Made by a program: the position numbers and the translations under genes. A DNA stretch of 64,000 nt from Agrobacterium tumefaciens. GTDB taxonomy: Bacteria > Pseudomonadota > Alphaproteobacteria > Rhizobiales > Rhizobiaceae. The stretch covers positions 62,001 to 126,000 of the forward strand of contig NZ_CP115846.1 in NCBI RefSeq assembly GCF_013318015.2. Reading direction: 5' to 3'. Under the pieces are notes generated by a model. It worked only from the letters and a program-made list of their open reading frames with translations, did no database searches and was not told where the DNA came from. Below, piece after piece: positions 36,638 through 47,591 of the stretch; the stretch's first letter is position 1, and every line of letters starts with the position of its first letter.

Positions 36638-37767
36638 ACGACGACAATCAGCAATCGGCGCATGATGTCGATGCGTCGGGGTCCCTGGTCTCCGACACAC
36701 ATCACCGGCGCCTTTCGGGGGCTCAAAAGTTGATCGTAGGAGGTGTAGTTCTCGCGCTATCACTTAGCCTCATTTGGCTTGGCGGGCGTGAAAAGAAGGA
36801 AAACGGGAACGCACCCCCGTCAACCATGATCGCCACGAACACCAAGCCATTTCATCCGGCTCCGATTGACGTTACACTTGATCCTCCGGCTGCCCAGGAA
36901 GCTGTTCAGCCGACTGCTCCTCCGCCAGCACGAAGTGAGCCGGAACGGCATGAGCCGCGGCCGGAAGAAACACCGATTTTTGCGTACACCAGTGGTGATC
37001 AAGGGACCAGCAAGCGCGTTCAACAAGGCGAAACGGACCGAAGACGCGAAGGCAATGGGGAAGACAGTCCTTTGCCGAAGGTCGAAGTGTCCGCCGAGAA
37101 TGATCTCTCGATACGCATGAAGCCCACCGAGCTGCAGCCCACCAGGGCTACGCTCTTGCCTCATCCCGACTTCATGGTGACGGAGGGGACGATTATTCCA
37201 TGTATCTTGCAAACGGCAATCGACACCAGTCTGGCAGGCTATGTAAAATGCGTGTTACCCTGGGATGTTCGTGGAACAACGAACAACGTTGTGCTTCTTG
37301 ATCGCGGCACCACCGTTGTTGGCGAGATCCAGCGCGGTTTGCAACAGGGAGATACGCGTGTTTTTGTGCTCTGGGATCGGGCGGAGACACCCGACCATGC
37401 CATGATTTCGCTTGCGTCACCAAGCGCTGACGAACTCGGTCGCTCGGGATTGCCGGGCACCGTCGACAATCACTTCTGGCAGCGCTTTAGCGGGGCCATG
37501 CTCTTGAGTGTCGTCCAAGGTGCCTTCCAGGCAGCGAGCACCTACGCTGGCAGCTCGGGTGGAGGGACGAGCTTCAACAGCGTCCAGAATAACGGTGAAC
37601 AAACGGCAGACACAGCCCTCAAGGCCACGATCAACATACCGCCAACCCTGAAGAAGAATCAGGGCGACACGGTCTCCATTTTTGTCGCACGGGATCTCGA
37701 TTTCTCAGGCATATACCAGCTTCGTATGGCTGGTCGCGCGGCGCGGGGGCGGGATCGCCGTCCATAA
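36634..37767 (+). CDS. virB10: Energy-sensing core complex protein VirB10
   Basis: The 377-residue protein starts at ATG 36634 with AGGAGGTGAGAGG ahead. It has a cytoplasmic tail, a membrane helix (about 30-48, [20 protein letters not shown]), a Pro-rich periplasmic linker (about 70-110), and a C-terminal beta-barrel with [16 protein letters not shown]. VirB10 spans both membranes and opens the outer pore in response to ATP use by VirD4 and VirB11. It is followed after 40 bp by virB11. Confidence 0.95.
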   Translation: MNDDNQQSAHDVDASGSLVSDTHHRRLSGAQKLIVGGVVLALSLSLIWLGGREKKENGNAPPSTMIATNTKPFHPAPIDVTLDPPAAQEAVQPTAPPPARSEPERHEPRPEETPIFAYTSGDQGTSKRVQQGETDRRREGNGEDSPLPKVEVSAENDLSIRMKPTELQPTRATLLPHPDFMVTEGTIIPCILQTAIDTSLAGYVKCVLPWDVRGTTNNVVLLDRGTTVVGEIQRGLQQGDTRVFVLWDRAETPDHAMISLASPSADELGRSGLPGTVDNHFWQRFSGAMLLSVVQGAFQAASTYAGSSGGGTSFNSVQNNGEQTADTALKATINIPPTLKKNQGDTVSIFVARDLDFSGIYQLRMAGRAARGRDRRP

Positions 37768-37807
37768 CGAATTCAACTTATCACTTACAGATGGAGATAC
37801 GATACAA

Positions 37808-38842
37808 ATGGAGGTGGATCCGCAATTACGAATCCTTCTCAAGCCGATTTTGGAATGGCTCGATGACCCGCGGACCGAAGAAGTTGCGATAAATCGACCT
37901 GGGGAGGCATTTGTGCGCCAGGCCGGCGCCTTCCTCAAGTTCCCTTTGCCTGTCTCCTATGACGATCTCGAAGATATCGCTATTTTAGCAGGCGCGCTGA
38001 GAAAACAGGACGTTGGACCACGCAACCCACTTTGCGCAACTGAACTTCCAGACGGCGAGCGGCTGCAAATCTGTTTGCCGCCGACGGTACCGTCGGGCAC
38101 CGTCAGCTTGACGATTCGACGGCCAAGTTCCCGTGTTTCTAGTCTCAAAGAAGTCTCGTCCCGTTACGATGCTCCGAGGTGGAATCAGTGGAAGGGACGA
38201 AAAAAACGGCATGATGAGCATGATGAAGCTATCCTTCGGTACTATGACAACGGGGATCTGGAGGCGTTTCTGCACGCATGTGTCGTTGGTCGGTTGACGA
38301 TGCTGCTTTGCGGACCCACCGGGAGTGGCAAGACAACGATGAGCAAGACCTTGATCAACGCTATCCCGCCGCAGGAAAGGCTGATTACCATCGAAGATAC
38401 GCTCGAACTCGTCATTCCACACGAGAACCACGTAAGGCTGCTGTATTCTAAGAATGGGGCTGGGCTGGGCGCAGTGACCGCTGAGCATCTGCTACAGGCT
38501 AGCTTGCGCATGCGACCGGACCGAATACTGCTCGGCGAGATACGCGACGATGCCGCGTGGGCTTATCTGAGTGAAGTCGTCTCAGGGCATCCGGGATCGA
38601 TTTCCACAATACATGGTGCCAATCCCGTCCAAGGTTTCAAAAAGCTATTTTCGCTCGTGAAAAGCAGCGCTCAGGGGGCTAGCTTGGAAGATCGCACCCT
38701 GATTGACATGCTCGCAACCGCAGTTGATGTCATCGTACCCTTCCGTGCCCACGGTGACATTTACGAGGTGGGCGAAATCTGGCTCGCTGCCGATGCGCGT
38801 CGGCGCGGTGAGACAATAGGCGATCTTCTTAACCAGCAGTAG
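37808..38842 (+). CDS. virB11: Hexameric secretion ATPase VirB11
   Basis: The 344-residue traffic ATPase has Walker A GPTGSGKTT at 169-177 (Lys175), the Asp box ITIEDTLEL, Walker B LRMRPDRILLGEIR and the His box GHPGSISTIHG. ATG 37808 is chosen for length; a longer in-frame extension exists upstream inside virB10. It switches the machine between pilus building and substrate transfer. It is the last gene of the virB operon. Confidence 0.95.
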   Translation: MEVDPQLRILLKPILEWLDDPRTEEVAINRPGEAFVRQAGAFLKFPLPVSYDDLEDIAILAGALRKQDVGPRNPLCATELPDGERLQICLPPTVPSGTVSLTIRRPSSRVSSLKEVSSRYDAPRWNQWKGRKKRHDEHDEAILRYYDNGDLEAFLHACVVGRLTMLLCGPTGSGKTTMSKTLINAIPPQERLITIEDTLELVIPHENHVRLLYSKNGAGLGAVTAEHLLQASLRMRPDRILLGEIRDDAAWAYLSEVVSGHPGSISTIHGANPVQGFKKLFSLVKSSAQGASLEDRTLIDMLATAVDVIVPFRAHGDIYEVGEIWLAADARRRGETIGDLLNQQ

Positions 38843-39096
38843 TTGTGATCCATGTTTCTAAATGCCGCATGGCGCGTTGTAGAATTACGTTTGTAGCAAT
38901 GCTCAGCAATCTTTGTCATCAAACGTAGACATCTAGTTTGCATTTCTGTCGTGCGCGGTTTGGTCGAAATCTTGCCGAAATGCCCGTGTAGTGAGAGAAA
39001 ATTAAAGAGTGGAGTCTAACGAATACAATCTTTACGTGTATAAATTCTGTTGAGCTGCAAATGGCTGGCCAGGATCCTAGATTGAGAGGTGAACCG

Positions 39097-39822
39097 TTGA
39101 AACACGTTCTTGTCATCGATGACGATGTCGCTATGCGGCATCTTATAGTCGAGTATCTTACGATCCATGCCTTTAAGGTGACTGCGGTAGCCGACAGCAA
39201 GCAGTTCAATCGTGTACTCTGCTCCGAGACGGTCGATGTCGTGGTCGTCGATCTTAATTTGGGCCGCGAAGATGGGCTTGAAATTGTTCGTAGTCTGGCC
39301 ACGAAGTCCGATGTTCCAATCATAATTATTAGCGGCGCTCGCCTCGAAGAGGCGGACAAAGTTATTGCGCTCGAGTTGGGAGCAACCGATTTTATTGCCA
39401 AGCCTTTTGGGACGCGGGAATTTCTGGCGCGCATCCGTGTTGCGTTACGCGTGCGGCCCAGTGTCGCGCGAACCAAAGATCGACGCTCATTTAGTTTCGC
39501 TGACTGGACACTTAATCTCAGGCGACGCCGCTTGATTTCGGAAGAGGGCAGTGAGGTGAAACTCACGGCAGGTGAGTTTAATCTCCTGGTTGCTTTCCTG
39601 GAGAAGCCGCGCGACGTCCTATCCCGGGAGCAGCTTCTGATCGCCAGTCGGGTACGCGAGGAGGAGGTGTATGACAGAAGTATTGATGTCCTCATTTTGC
39701 GGCTGCGCCGGAAGCTTGAGGGGGATCCGACGACCCCTCAGTTGATCAAGACTGCAAGAGGTGCTGGCTATTTCTTTGACGCTGACGTGGATGTTTCGTA
39801 CGGGGGTGTGATGGCGGCCTGA
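39097..39822 (+). CDS. virG: Response regulator VirG
   Basis: The 241-residue OmpR-type regulator has a receiver domain with acidic pocket D8-D9-D10, phosphorylation site Asp52 in VVVVDLNLG, and Lys in FIAKPFG. The C-terminal winged helix (LTAGEFNLLVAFLEKPRDVLS ... VYDRSIDVLILRLRRKLE) binds vir boxes. Start is the TTG at 39097 with GAGAGGTG ahead, as in other virG genes; an ATG 36 bp upstream would add 12 residues. The 250-bp leader carries its own promoters. It activates every vir promoter listed here. Confidence 0.95.
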   Translation: MKHVLVIDDDVAMRHLIVEYLTIHAFKVTAVADSKQFNRVLCSETVDVVVVDLNLGREDGLEIVRSLATKSDVPIIIISGARLEEADKVIALELGATDFIAKPFGTREFLARIRVALRVRPSVARTKDRRSFSFADWTLNLRRRRLISEEGSEVKLTAGEFNLLVAFLEKPRDVLSREQLLIASRVREEEVYDRSIDVLILRLRRKLEGDPTTPQLIKTARGAGYFFDADVDVSYGGVMAA

Positions 39823-39843
39823 GGTAGAGGTGCATTTCGCCTT

Positions 39844-39876
39844 TAGCAATCTGTTCCCAACGTGAGCAGATTGCTA
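39844..39876. terminator. Hairpin between convergent virG and virC2
   Basis: Perfect 10-bp arms TAGCAATCTG (39844-39853) and CAGATTGCTA (39867-39876) flank a 13-nt loop, placed 20 bp after virG and 90 bp after the end of virC2 on the other strand. A bidirectional terminator is likely, though there is no long U-tract. Confidence 0.5.
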
Positions 39877-39963
39877 TGCGGCTCGGCAAAGCTGCCTTTC
39901 CTCGGTACTATCCGAAAAACTCAGCACTGCGGAGTGATTGGATGGGTCCTATCTTTTGAGAGA

Positions 39964-40572
39964 TCAGCTGTTCGTTGCCTTCTCCCGAGCAAAGAAACAT
40001 GCAAGCGCTGCGGTAGCCAGCTTGTGGCCAAAAGCCCGGGCGGTCTCCAATCCCAATGGATCAAAGTGATTGCGAGCGGCTTCTATTAGCGAGACCGGGA
40101 ACATGCGGGAGGTCTGAACGATGATTGATTTTTCGAAAGCTGTGTGAGGGATCGGATAACTCTTCGGAGCCGCACGAAACGATCCATCCGCCAGCATGTT
40201 TTCAAAATCGCCAAGCGCACGGCGCAAGATCATTTGTAGCGACTTGGAAGGACTGTATTGCAGGATCAGGTTGTCATATATCTTCGATACTTCAGGCGCG
40301 GGCGGGCGCGCTGAAAGGAAGACCTGGATCTTTTCTGGCGCTGTCGTCGAACTCAAAGCATCCACGGTCAGCATCGATTGCTGATCAGAGCTGTGACAAC
40401 GCTTGGCGGTGGCTGGGGCAGGTCGTCGATCTTCCTCGTCGAGATTTTCAGGCGGCTGCGGCAGGGTCGAGTTTTGGGTGGCAACAGGCAAAGAAGGATG
40501 GACGATTTCGGGTCGAGCGGCGGCAAGCCGCCTGGCCTCCCCGACAGACAAAGCGGGTTTGCGAATTCCCAT
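39964..40572 (-). CDS. virC2: T-DNA processing accessory protein VirC2
   Basis: The 202-residue protein starts at ATG 40572 (a GTG two codons earlier is also possible) right after the virC1 stop, with AGGGGTGA as ribosome-binding site. A disordered N-terminal part rich in Pro/Ala precedes a ribbon-helix-helix fold (KIQVFLSARPPAPEVSKIYDNLILQYSPSKSLQMILRRAL). VirC2 binds the overdrive region with VirC1 and boosts T-strand formation. Convergent with virG. Confidence 0.93.
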   Translation of the reverse strand: MGIRKPALSVGEARRLAAARPEIVHPSLPVATQNSTLPQPPENLDEEDRRPAPATAKRCHSSDQQSMLTVDALSSTTAPEKIQVFLSARPPAPEVSKIYDNLILQYSPSKSLQMILRRALGDFENMLADGSFRAAPKSYPIPHTAFEKSIIVQTSRMFPVSLIEAARNHFDPLGLETARAFGHKLATAALACFFAREKATNS

Positions 40573-40574
40573 CT

Positions 40575-41270
40575 TCACCCCTCCAGGGCTTCGCTAACCA
40601 ATTTGGAGATAGTGACGAGTTCCTCCATGGCGATTCTGAGATTCCGTTCGAGGAGGCGCATTGTCGGATCGGTTCTCATATTCAGCAATGTGAGATGCAA
40701 CATGCCACGTTCCTTCATCGCGGCAAATGCGTCTCTCTCGTGCATGGGAGACTGTACAACTGGAAGGCTTGCGAGCATGTCCGACATCGCGCGCTGCGAT
40801 GTGGTCAATCGACCAACCGGCACGCGTTGGCGCAATACGGCTGTCGGAATTGCCAAGTTCTCGCTCAGCAGCAGTTCAATGACATAGCGGTAGGTCGACA
40901 ATGCTTCATCGATATCGAGCGGAGTTAACATGGTCGGGATCAGAAGCAGGTTTGAGCTGGCAATGATCGTGTTGTTGAGTTCGCTCGAACCACCATGCGT
41001 ATCGGCCAGCGCATAATCAAATCCCTGGAGTTCGGCGTCCTCATAGGCCGCCTCAAGGAGTGCCATTTCCTCGGCGGCGTAGACTTCGCAGAAGGAGCCC
41101 CAGGTATTGCTGCGAAGGGCGTTTTCTTTCCATCGCGTTAGTGGTCGGTTTTCATCAGCGTCGAAGAGAGCCAATCGTTTGCCGTCACTTGCAAAGGCGG
41201 CGCAAAGACCCATGAGTGCCGTGGTTTTGCCGGCTCCTCCCTTGAAGGAGCAAAATGTCAGAAGTTTCAT
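40575..41270 (-). CDS. virC1: ParA-like ATPase VirC1
   Basis: The 231-residue ATPase has the deviant Walker [14 protein letters not shown] at 9-21 and [11 protein letters not shown] in the Walker B region, typical of ParA/MinD proteins. VirC1 binds overdrive next to T-DNA right borders, raises T-strand copy number and brings the VirD2-T-strand to VirD4 at the cell pole. Transcribed leftward from the shared virC/virD promoter; its stop abuts the virC2 start. Confidence 0.95.
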
Positions 41271-41375
41271 GTCCTTATCCTGTCGATTTTGTGAAGCGGA
41301 AGTGCGTCTGTACTTTTATTTGTGTGTATGATTTTGCGATCATTCATGAGTAATGTAGTAATTACCTGATTTTAT

Positions 41376-41409
41376 ATTTCAATTTTATTGTAATATAATT
41401 TCAATTGTA
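41376..41409. promoter_or_regulatory. Twin vir boxes and Ros box between virC1 and virD1
   Basis: ATTTCAATTTTA (41376-41387) and ATTTCAATTGTA (41398-41409) match the VirG dodecamer RTTTCAATTGNA at 11 and 12 of 12 positions, 22 bp apart, in an extremely A/T-rich stretch between divergent virC and virD. The chromosomal repressor Ros is known to bind this same sequence in Ti plasmids, so VirG and Ros should compete here. Both operons are probably served. Confidence 0.8.
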
Positions 41410-41540
41410 ATAATATAAAAATAAATATCCCTTATGTGTTCTTGATTTCGTTTTGTATATGGCTAGATTCCCATCTGCCACGACGAGGAAATGCTACGGC
41501 GGGGCAAGTTCAGATCTTTCCGTCTTCTATGGAGGAAGCT

Positions 41541-41984
41541 ATGTCGCAAGGCAGTAGGCCCACCTCAAGTGACATTGCCGTCAACCAGCGCGAATGCGTG
41601 AAGGTTGAAGGCTTCAAGGTCGTCAGTACCCGATTAAGATCGGCCGAATATGAGAGTTTTTCTCATCAGGCACGCTTGCTGGGCCTCTCCGACAGCATGG
41701 CCATACGGGTTGCGGTGCGCCGCATTGGTGGCTTTCTTGAAATCGACGCAGAGACTCGTCAAAGGATGGAGGCCATACTACAATCCATAGGAACACTCTC
41801 AAGCAACATTGCCGCGCTGCTATCTGCCTATGCCGAAAATCCGACAATGGATTTGGAGGCTTTGCGAGCTGAACGTATCGCCTTCGGTAAATCTTTCGCT
41901 GACCTCGACGGCTTGCTCCGTTCCATTTTGTCCGTATCACGGCGGCGGATCGACGGTTGCTCGCTGCTGAAAGACGCCTTGTAG
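41541..41984 (+). CDS. virD1: Relaxosome accessory protein VirD1
   Basis: The 147-residue protein starts at ATG 41541 with GGAGGAAGCT immediately ahead (an ATG four codons upstream overlaps that site and is less likely). A ribbon-helix-helix-like segment ([20 protein letters not shown] ... [16 protein letters not shown]) is followed by a helical C-terminal part. VirD1 helps VirD2 nick double-stranded T-DNA borders. First gene of the virD operon. Confidence 0.94.
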   Translation: MSQGSRPTSSDIAVNQRECVKVEGFKVVSTRLRSAEYESFSHQARLLGLSDSMAIRVAVRRIGGFLEIDAETRQRMEAILQSIGTLSSNIAALLSAYAENPTMDLEALRAERIAFGKSFADLDGLLRSILSVSRRRIDGCSLLKDAL

Positions 41985-42017
41985 CACTGACGTAGCACTT
42001 GGCGGGGAACATATTCG

Positions 42018-43361
42018 ATGCCCGATCGAGCTCAAGTTATCATTCGCATTGTGCCGGGAGGTGGCACCAAGACCCTTCAACAAATTATCAATCAGTTGGA
42101 GTATCTATCCCGGAAGGGCAGGCTGGAGCTGCAGCGTTCAGCCCGACATCTCGATATTCCCCTGCCACCGGATCAAATCCACGAACTTGCCCGAAGCTGG
42201 GTTCAAGAGACTGGAACTTATGACGAAAGTCAGCCAGACGAGGAAAGGCAACAGGAGTTGACCACCCATATTATTGTAAGCTTCCCCGCCGGTACAAGCC
42301 AGGTAGCGGCTTATGCGGCGAGCCGGGAGTGGGCAGCCGAGATGTTTGGGTCAGGCGCAGGGGGGGGCCGATACAACTATCTTACGGCCTTCCACATCGA
42401 TCGCGACCACCCACATCTGCATGTCGTCGTCAATCGGCGCGAACTTTTAGGACACGGCTGGCTGAAGATATCTCGGCGCCATCCCCAACTGAATTACGAC
42501 GCCCTGCGCATAAAGATGGCCGAGATTTCACTTCGTCATGGCATTGCCCTCGATGCGAGCCGACGAGCAGAACGTGGCATCACCGAGCGGCCGATCACTT
42601 ATGCCCAATATCGGCGCCTTGAGCGGGAGCAGGCTCGCCAAATCCGTTTCGAAGACGCGGATTTGGAACAGTCGTCGCCGCAAGGAGATCATCCAGAATT
42701 CAGCCAACCTTTCGATACATCCCCATTTGAAGCATCCGCGGGCGGACCGGAGGACATGCCTCGGCCCAACAATCGGCAGAATGAGTCGCAAGTTCATCTC
42801 CAGGAGCCAGCTGGTGTCAGCAACGAAGCCGGTGTCCTTGTGCGGGTTGCATTGGAGACGGAGCGCCTTGCTCAACCATTCGTTTCCGAAACCATTCTCG
42901 CGGACGACATAGGGAGCGGCTCTTCGCGTGTTGCCGAGGGCCGTGTGGAGAGCGCAAACCGCACTCCCGATATTCCTCGCGCAGCAACTGAAGCTGCCAC
43001 GCACACGACACACAACGGGCAGCGGCGTGCAAAGCGTCCTCATGATGACGACGGAGGGCCGAGTGGAGCAAAACGTGTGACATTGGAAGGCATCGCGGTT
43101 GGGCCCCAGGCGAACGCCGGCGAACAGGATGGCAGTAGTGGCGCCTTAGTACGGCAAGCTGGAACGTCTCGGCCATCTCCACCGACGGCCACGACGCGGG
43201 CCAGCACCGCAACCGATTCATTGTCTGCTACAGCCCACCTCCAGCAACGGAGAGGTGTCCCTTCAAAGCGTCCGCGTGAAGATGATGATGGAGAACCGAG
43301 TGAACGCAAACGCGAGAGAGATGAGCGCAGCAAGGACGGGCGTGGGGGAAATAGGAGATAG
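42018..43361 (+). CDS. virD2: T-DNA border relaxase and pilot protein VirD2
   Basis: The 447-residue relaxase has the nicking Tyr29 in [10 protein letters not shown] and the metal-binding His triad in [11 protein letters not shown] (126, 131, 133). It cuts T-DNA borders, stays covalently on the 5' end of the T-strand and leads it through the VirB/D4 channel to the plant nucleus. The C-terminus carries the bipartite nuclear signal [18 protein letters not shown] and the omega-like DGRGGNRR end. A second, weaker [15 protein letters not shown] stands about 75 residues earlier. Length and tail match nopaline-type VirD2. Confidence 0.95.
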   Translation: MPDRAQVIIRIVPGGGTKTLQQIINQLEYLSRKGRLELQRSARHLDIPLPPDQIHELARSWVQETGTYDESQPDEERQQELTTHIIVSFPAGTSQVAAYAASREWAAEMFGSGAGGGRYNYLTAFHIDRDHPHLHVVVNRRELLGHGWLKISRRHPQLNYDALRIKMAEISLRHGIALDASRRAERGITERPITYAQYRRLEREQARQIRFEDADLEQSSPQGDHPEFSQPFDTSPFEASAGGPEDMPRPNNRQNESQVHLQEPAGVSNEAGVLVRVALETERLAQPFVSETILADDIGSGSSRVAEGRVESANRTPDIPRAATEAATHTTHNGQRRAKRPHDDDGGPSGAKRVTLEGIAVGPQANAGEQDGSSGALVRQAGTSRPSPPTATTRASTATDSLSATAHLQQRRGVPSKRPREDDDGEPSERKRERDERSKDGRGGNRR

Positions 43362-43375
43362 AGAAGGACCGAGTG

Positions 43376-45400
43376 ATGGCAAATGAAGAGTTCACCAGAC
43401 ACTATGCGTGGCCCGTTCCTGTGGCTTCGAATGATGAAGGGCGTGGGACCGCGCGGATCCCCATCCAGGCACAATCAATCGTTGCTGGAGAAGACGGTCG
43501 GGACACTTCGGTCCCAACGGCTTTGTCGCGACCGCCAATTGAAGATATGCCGCACGGCGTCCAAGAAACATCGGCGAGTGGCGGACGACTGGGAGCGGCC
43601 CGTCTGCGGGATCCCGTAATCCCGCCAGGAATATCCGAAGCCCGCACGGACCTATCCGCAATTTTGCGGAAAAAAAGCGGTTCTTTCCGCACCGGTATGC
43701 AGTATCTGCGTGAGCTTGAACGGGAAAATCTTAATAAACAAGATAGGGAAGCCAGTGCGTTGCCAGATTTAAGTGCAAGGGGCATAAAGCGACCGCGCGA
43801 AATTGAGTATCCCGGCAATGCAAGCGGATTAACCATAAAGAGGAAAGACGGCTTAGGCATAGAGATCAATACTATCTCGGCATCTTCGCCCGTGAACCGG
43901 GCCGCGCATTCGTCGAACTGGCAAGGCGCGCCGGAACCGGGCGTGTACAATGCTCAGCCATCGGCAGATAGAGCACAGAAATCTGCGCAGGAAAGTTCGA
44001 CGTTTCCCGATGGCACTCCTGGTTCCGCTCTCTATTCAGGCCCACTCGCAGAATGGTTCGAGAGGGATACTGGCAGCGAGACGACCAGGAATTCAGGCAA
44101 CACCATTTCGTCACCGCTCCGAGGGCTGGAGGAGTTCGGCGATTCCGCGGACAGCCGGTATAGTGGGCGCGAAGCTCAGAGCCTTTCAGTTACCGTAACA
44201 ACGCCTAATTCGAATGCTGAGGCAAGTTCTCATAGCGCACACACTGAAACTCTCGACGATGTCAGCAGTGACCGCTCGAGCGAACAGGGGAGGGGTGCCC
44301 TTGGCGCCGCAATCCTTGGATCCCATCATGACCTTTCACCGCGTGCGCAGAAGTTATCACAAACAAACCGCGATTCCCCTGAACTGACCGACGCCGACCT
44401 GGCAAAAGTCGATGCGGTGTTCGAATCTCTCTCCAAGGGGCCCCCGGCCGGGGAGAGCGCCGCACCGGACTTGCGTGAGCGCGGACCAGGCGGCGCTTTC
44501 CAGAAAGAAGGCGTGTCCGACAGGGCGAACGGGGTGCCCACTAACTGGGAGGTACCTTTTGGTCGCGGTGGCGGGCATTCACCGCAAGCGCTGAGGTCCT
44601 CAGGAGTGGAGCTCGATGACTTCCCTGATTTCACCGAGGCCGAACTGGCAAAAATCGACGCACTAGTCGAATCTCACTCCAACAGATCTTTATCAGTGCG
44701 AAATATAGTACCAGATTTGCGCGGAGCGGGAGCAGACAACGTCTTCCGGAAAGAGGGCGTTGTCGAACGCGCGGAGAAGATGCCGATCGATAGTGTGAGT
44801 CTTACCAGACTGAATGGCGAGCGTTCACGTTCACCGAAGACATCGCAAGCAAGCCTTGAGGATTTCCCCGATCTAACCGATGCCGATCTGGCCCATATCG
44901 AAGAGTCGGAGCGGATCGCAAGAACTGCTGTTGAAAAGGGGAAGCAAAAAATCTCGACCGAAGCCGATACGCGGTTTGATTTGGGCAACTCTTCTGCACC
45001 CCGGGTTAGCCCTCGATCGGTTACCCCGTTGGTTCCCAATGCCAATCAGCCGATTACATCGTGGTTCTACGAGGCACAAAAGACTTGTGACAAATTGGTA
45101 GAGAACACTTACGTGACGCCGGCCGTTGACAGTTCTAGGGCGCGAAATGACGTCGAAAACACCGCTGCCAGGCTTGGTGACCCTGCTCCTGCTTTGGGGC
45201 ATGACAATCTTGGTAGAACTCGCGCGTTAACGCCCGTTCGCGACGTGATGTCTAGACCCAGCGCGGACCGACAACTGGCTAGTCATGCGGCAGAACATTC
45301 GGCAATAGACGACATTTGGAAACGGGATGACCGTGATCGCAGGACACACCCTTATATGAGAGGATTGGATTCGCGTTCACGTGAAGGTTACGGGCGGTAA
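43376..45400 (+). CDS. virD3: VirD3, large repeat-containing protein of unknown function
   Basis: The 674-residue protein lies between virD2 and virD4, with AAGGA ahead of ATG 43376. It is low in hydrophobic residues, rich in Ser/Arg/Glu/Pro, has no signal or membrane segment, and is probably disordered. Near residues 335-510 it carries three spaced copies of an [15 protein letters not shown] helix motif (see repeat entry). The extreme C-terminus, [15 protein letters not shown], is Arg-rich like the VirB/D4 transfer signals of VirD2, VirE2, VirE3 and VirF. VirD3 is dispensable in tumour assays and its role is unknown; a translocated effector is a reasonable inference. Confidence 0.8.
   Translation: MANEEFTRHYAWPVPVASNDEGRGTARIPIQAQSIVAGEDGRDTSVPTALSRPPIEDMPHGVQETSASGGRLGAARLRDPVIPPGISEARTDLSAILRKKSGSFRTGMQYLRELERENLNKQDREASALPDLSARGIKRPREIEYPGNASGLTIKRKDGLGIEINTISASSPVNRAAHSSNWQGAPEPGVYNAQPSADRAQKSAQESSTFPDGTPGSALYSGPLAEWFERDTGSETTRNSGNTISSPLRGLEEFGDSADSRYSGREAQSLSVTVTTPNSNAEASSHSAHTETLDDVSSDRSSEQGRGALGAAILGSHHDLSPRAQKLSQTNRDSPELTDADLAKVDAVFESLSKGPPAGESAAPDLRERGPGGAFQKEGVSDRANGVPTNWEVPFGRGGGHSPQALRSSGVELDDFPDFTEAELAKIDALVESHSNRSLSVRNIVPDLRGAGADNVFRKEGVVERAEKMPIDSVSLTRLNGERSRSPKTSQASLEDFPDLTDADLAHIEESERIARTAVEKGKQKISTEADTRFDLGNSSAPRVSPRSVTPLVPNANQPITSWFYEAQKTCDKLVENTYVTPAVDSSRARNDVENTAARLGDPAPALGHDNLGRTRALTPVRDVMSRPSADRQLASHAAEHSAIDDIWKRDDRDRRTHPYMRGLDSRSREGYGR
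44371..44915 (+). repeat. Three spaced helix repeats in virD3
   Basis: The motifs [34 protein letters not shown] and [17 protein letters not shown] begin near 44383, 44629 and 44871, a period of about 82 residues. The linkers are also related ([20 protein letters not shown] versus [20 protein letters not shown]), so a larger unit was duplicated. Confidence 0.8.
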
Positions 45401-45473
45401 AGGCTGTGTTGTTCGCAGCAACACCCAAATCAAAAGCTCAATTTGCGATCGATCGAAGAATCTCGGTGAAGTG

Positions 45474-47480
45474 ATGAATTCGAGCAAGACTACGCCCCAG
45501 CGTTTAGCTGTCAGCATCGTATGTTCGCTGGCAGCCGGTTTTTGCGCGGCAAGTCTCTATGTAACATTTCGCCATGGTTTCAATGGCGAAGCGATGATGA
45601 CGTTTAGCGTCTTCGCCTTTTGGTACGAGACCCCGCTCTATATGGGTCATGCGACCCCCGTCTTCTATTGCGGTTTAGCCATTGTCGTCTCGACGTCTAT
45701 TGTTGTGCTGTTAAGCCAACTTATCATATCGTTTCGCAATCACGAGCATCATGGCACGGCTCGTTGGGCGGGATTTGGCGAAATGCGGCACGCCGGTTAC
45801 CTGCAGCGCTATAATCGTATCAAGGGGCCGATCTTTGGCAAGACGTGTGGCCCTCGTTGGTTCGGCAGCTATCTGACCAATGGCGAACAGCCTCACAGTC
45901 TTGTTGTCGCGCCAACGCGCGCCGGCAAAGGCGTTGGCGTCGTTATTCCGACGCTCCTAACCTTCAAGGGTTCGGTGATAGCCCTCGACGTCAAAGGCGA
46001 GCTTTTTGAGCTGACTTCCAGAGCACGCAAAGCGGGCGGCGACGCCGTTTTCAAGTTCTCACCTCTGGATCCAGAGCGACGGACTCATTGTTACAATCCC
46101 GTCCTCGATATTGCAGCTTTACCGCCCGAGCGGCAGTTTACCGAGACGCGCCGCCTCGCCGCAAACCTCATCACGGCCAAAGGCAAGGGAGCGGAAGGCT
46201 TTATCGACGGCGCGCGGGACCTTTTCGTTGCGGGCATCCTTACCTGTATTGAGCGCGGTACGCCAACAATTGGTGCGGTCTACGACTTATTTGCTCAACC
46301 TGGAGAGAAGTACAAACTTTTTGCGCACCTCGCGGAAGAAAGCCGAAATAAAGAGGCTCAGCGCATTTTCGACAATATGGCGGGTAACGACACGAAAATT
46401 TTGACTTCTTATACATCAGTGCTCGGCGACGGCGGACTTAACCTGTGGGCTGATCCATTGGTTAAAGCAGCGACAAGTCGATCAGATTTTTCCGTCTATG
46501 ATCTGCGTCGGAAGAGGACCTGCGTCTATCTTTGCGTCAGTCCCAACGACCTCGAGGTCGTGGCGCCATTGATGCGCCTCCTTTTTCAGCAGGTCGTGTC
46601 AATTCTGCAGCGATCACTGCCAGGTAAAGATGAGCGGCATGAAGTTTTGTTTCTCCTTGACGAATTTAAACACTTGGGGAAGCTTGAGGCAATCGAGACC
46701 GCGATTACAACCATCGCCGGTTACAAAGGCCGCTTCATGTTTATTATTCAGAGTCTCTCGGCTTTGACGGGCACCTACGATGACGCGGGCAAACAAAACT
46801 TTCTCAGTAACACTGGCGTGCAAGTATTTATGGCCACGGCCGACGACGAAACACCGACCTATATCTCGAAAGCTATCGGCGAATATACGTTCAAGGCGCG
46901 TTCGACCTCATACAGTCAAGCCCGAATGTTCGATCATAACATCCAGATTTCCGATCAGGGGGCACCGCTTTTGCGCCCCGAACAAGTGCGCTTGCTTGAC
47001 GATAACAATGAAATCGTCCTTATTAAAGGGCATCCGCCTCTCAAACTACGAAAGGTGCGATATTATTCCGATCGTATGCTGAGGCGCCTTTTCGAATGCC
47101 AAATTGGCGCTCTCCCTGAGCCCGCATCTTTGATGCTTTCGGAAGGTGTCCATCGGGATGGGCAAGACCTCAGTCAACAAGCCGTCGTCACGGAGGCGCA
47201 GGGCTTAGGTGACATCGATTCGATACCTAATAATATGGAAGCCGCTACACCGCAAAACAGTGAAATGGATGACGAGCTGGACAGCCTCCCAATTGGAATT
47301 GACGTCCCCCAGGGCCTTATTGAAAGCGATGAGGTGAAAGAAGACGCCGGTGGCGTGGTGCCAGATTTCGGTGTTTCAGCTGAAATGGCTCCCGCTATGA
47401 TTGCACAACAGCAGCTGCTGGAGCAGATCATTGCGCTTCAGCAACGATATGGACCCGCGTCCTCGCACTCGGTGAAATGA
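45474..47480 (+). CDS. virD4: Type IV coupling protein VirD4
   Basis: The 668-residue inner-membrane ATPase starts at ATG 45474 (GTG one codon earlier possible). Two N-terminal membrane helices (about 11-32 and 60-88) are followed by the FtsK/TraG-like motor with Walker A PTRAGKGVG (Lys152), FLLDEFKHLGKLE (Walker B) and IIQSLSAL. It recognises effector C-termini and the VirD2-T-strand and hands them to the VirB channel. Same operon as virD1-D3. Confidence 0.95.
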   Translation: MNSSKTTPQRLAVSIVCSLAAGFCAASLYVTFRHGFNGEAMMTFSVFAFWYETPLYMGHATPVFYCGLAIVVSTSIVVLLSQLIISFRNHEHHGTARWAGFGEMRHAGYLQRYNRIKGPIFGKTCGPRWFGSYLTNGEQPHSLVVAPTRAGKGVGVVIPTLLTFKGSVIALDVKGELFELTSRARKAGGDAVFKFSPLDPERRTHCYNPVLDIAALPPERQFTETRRLAANLITAKGKGAEGFIDGARDLFVAGILTCIERGTPTIGAVYDLFAQPGEKYKLFAHLAEESRNKEAQRIFDNMAGNDTKILTSYTSVLGDGGLNLWADPLVKAATSRSDFSVYDLRRKRTCVYLCVSPNDLEVVAPLMRLLFQQVVSILQRSLPGKDERHEVLFLLDEFKHLGKLEAIETAITTIAGYKGRFMFIIQSLSALTGTYDDAGKQNFLSNTGVQVFMATADDETPTYISKAIGEYTFKARSTSYSQARMFDHNIQISDQGAPLLRPEQVRLLDDNNEIVLIKGHPPLKLRKVRYYSDRMLRRLFECQIGALPEPASLMLSEGVHRDGQDLSQQAVVTEAQGLGDIDSIPNNMEAATPQNSEMDDELDSLPIGIDVPQGLIESDEVKEDAGGVVPDFGVSAEMAPAMIAQQQLLEQIIALQQRYGPASSHSVK

Positions 47481-47591
47481 CTTCAAGCTGCCTTTCACAT
47501 TGGAATCATTCGATGCGGGGCGTCGTCAGATATTCCGGTTGTATCGAATGCGGAGCTAGACCCCGAGGTTGCCGATTAAGCAGATATCGCC

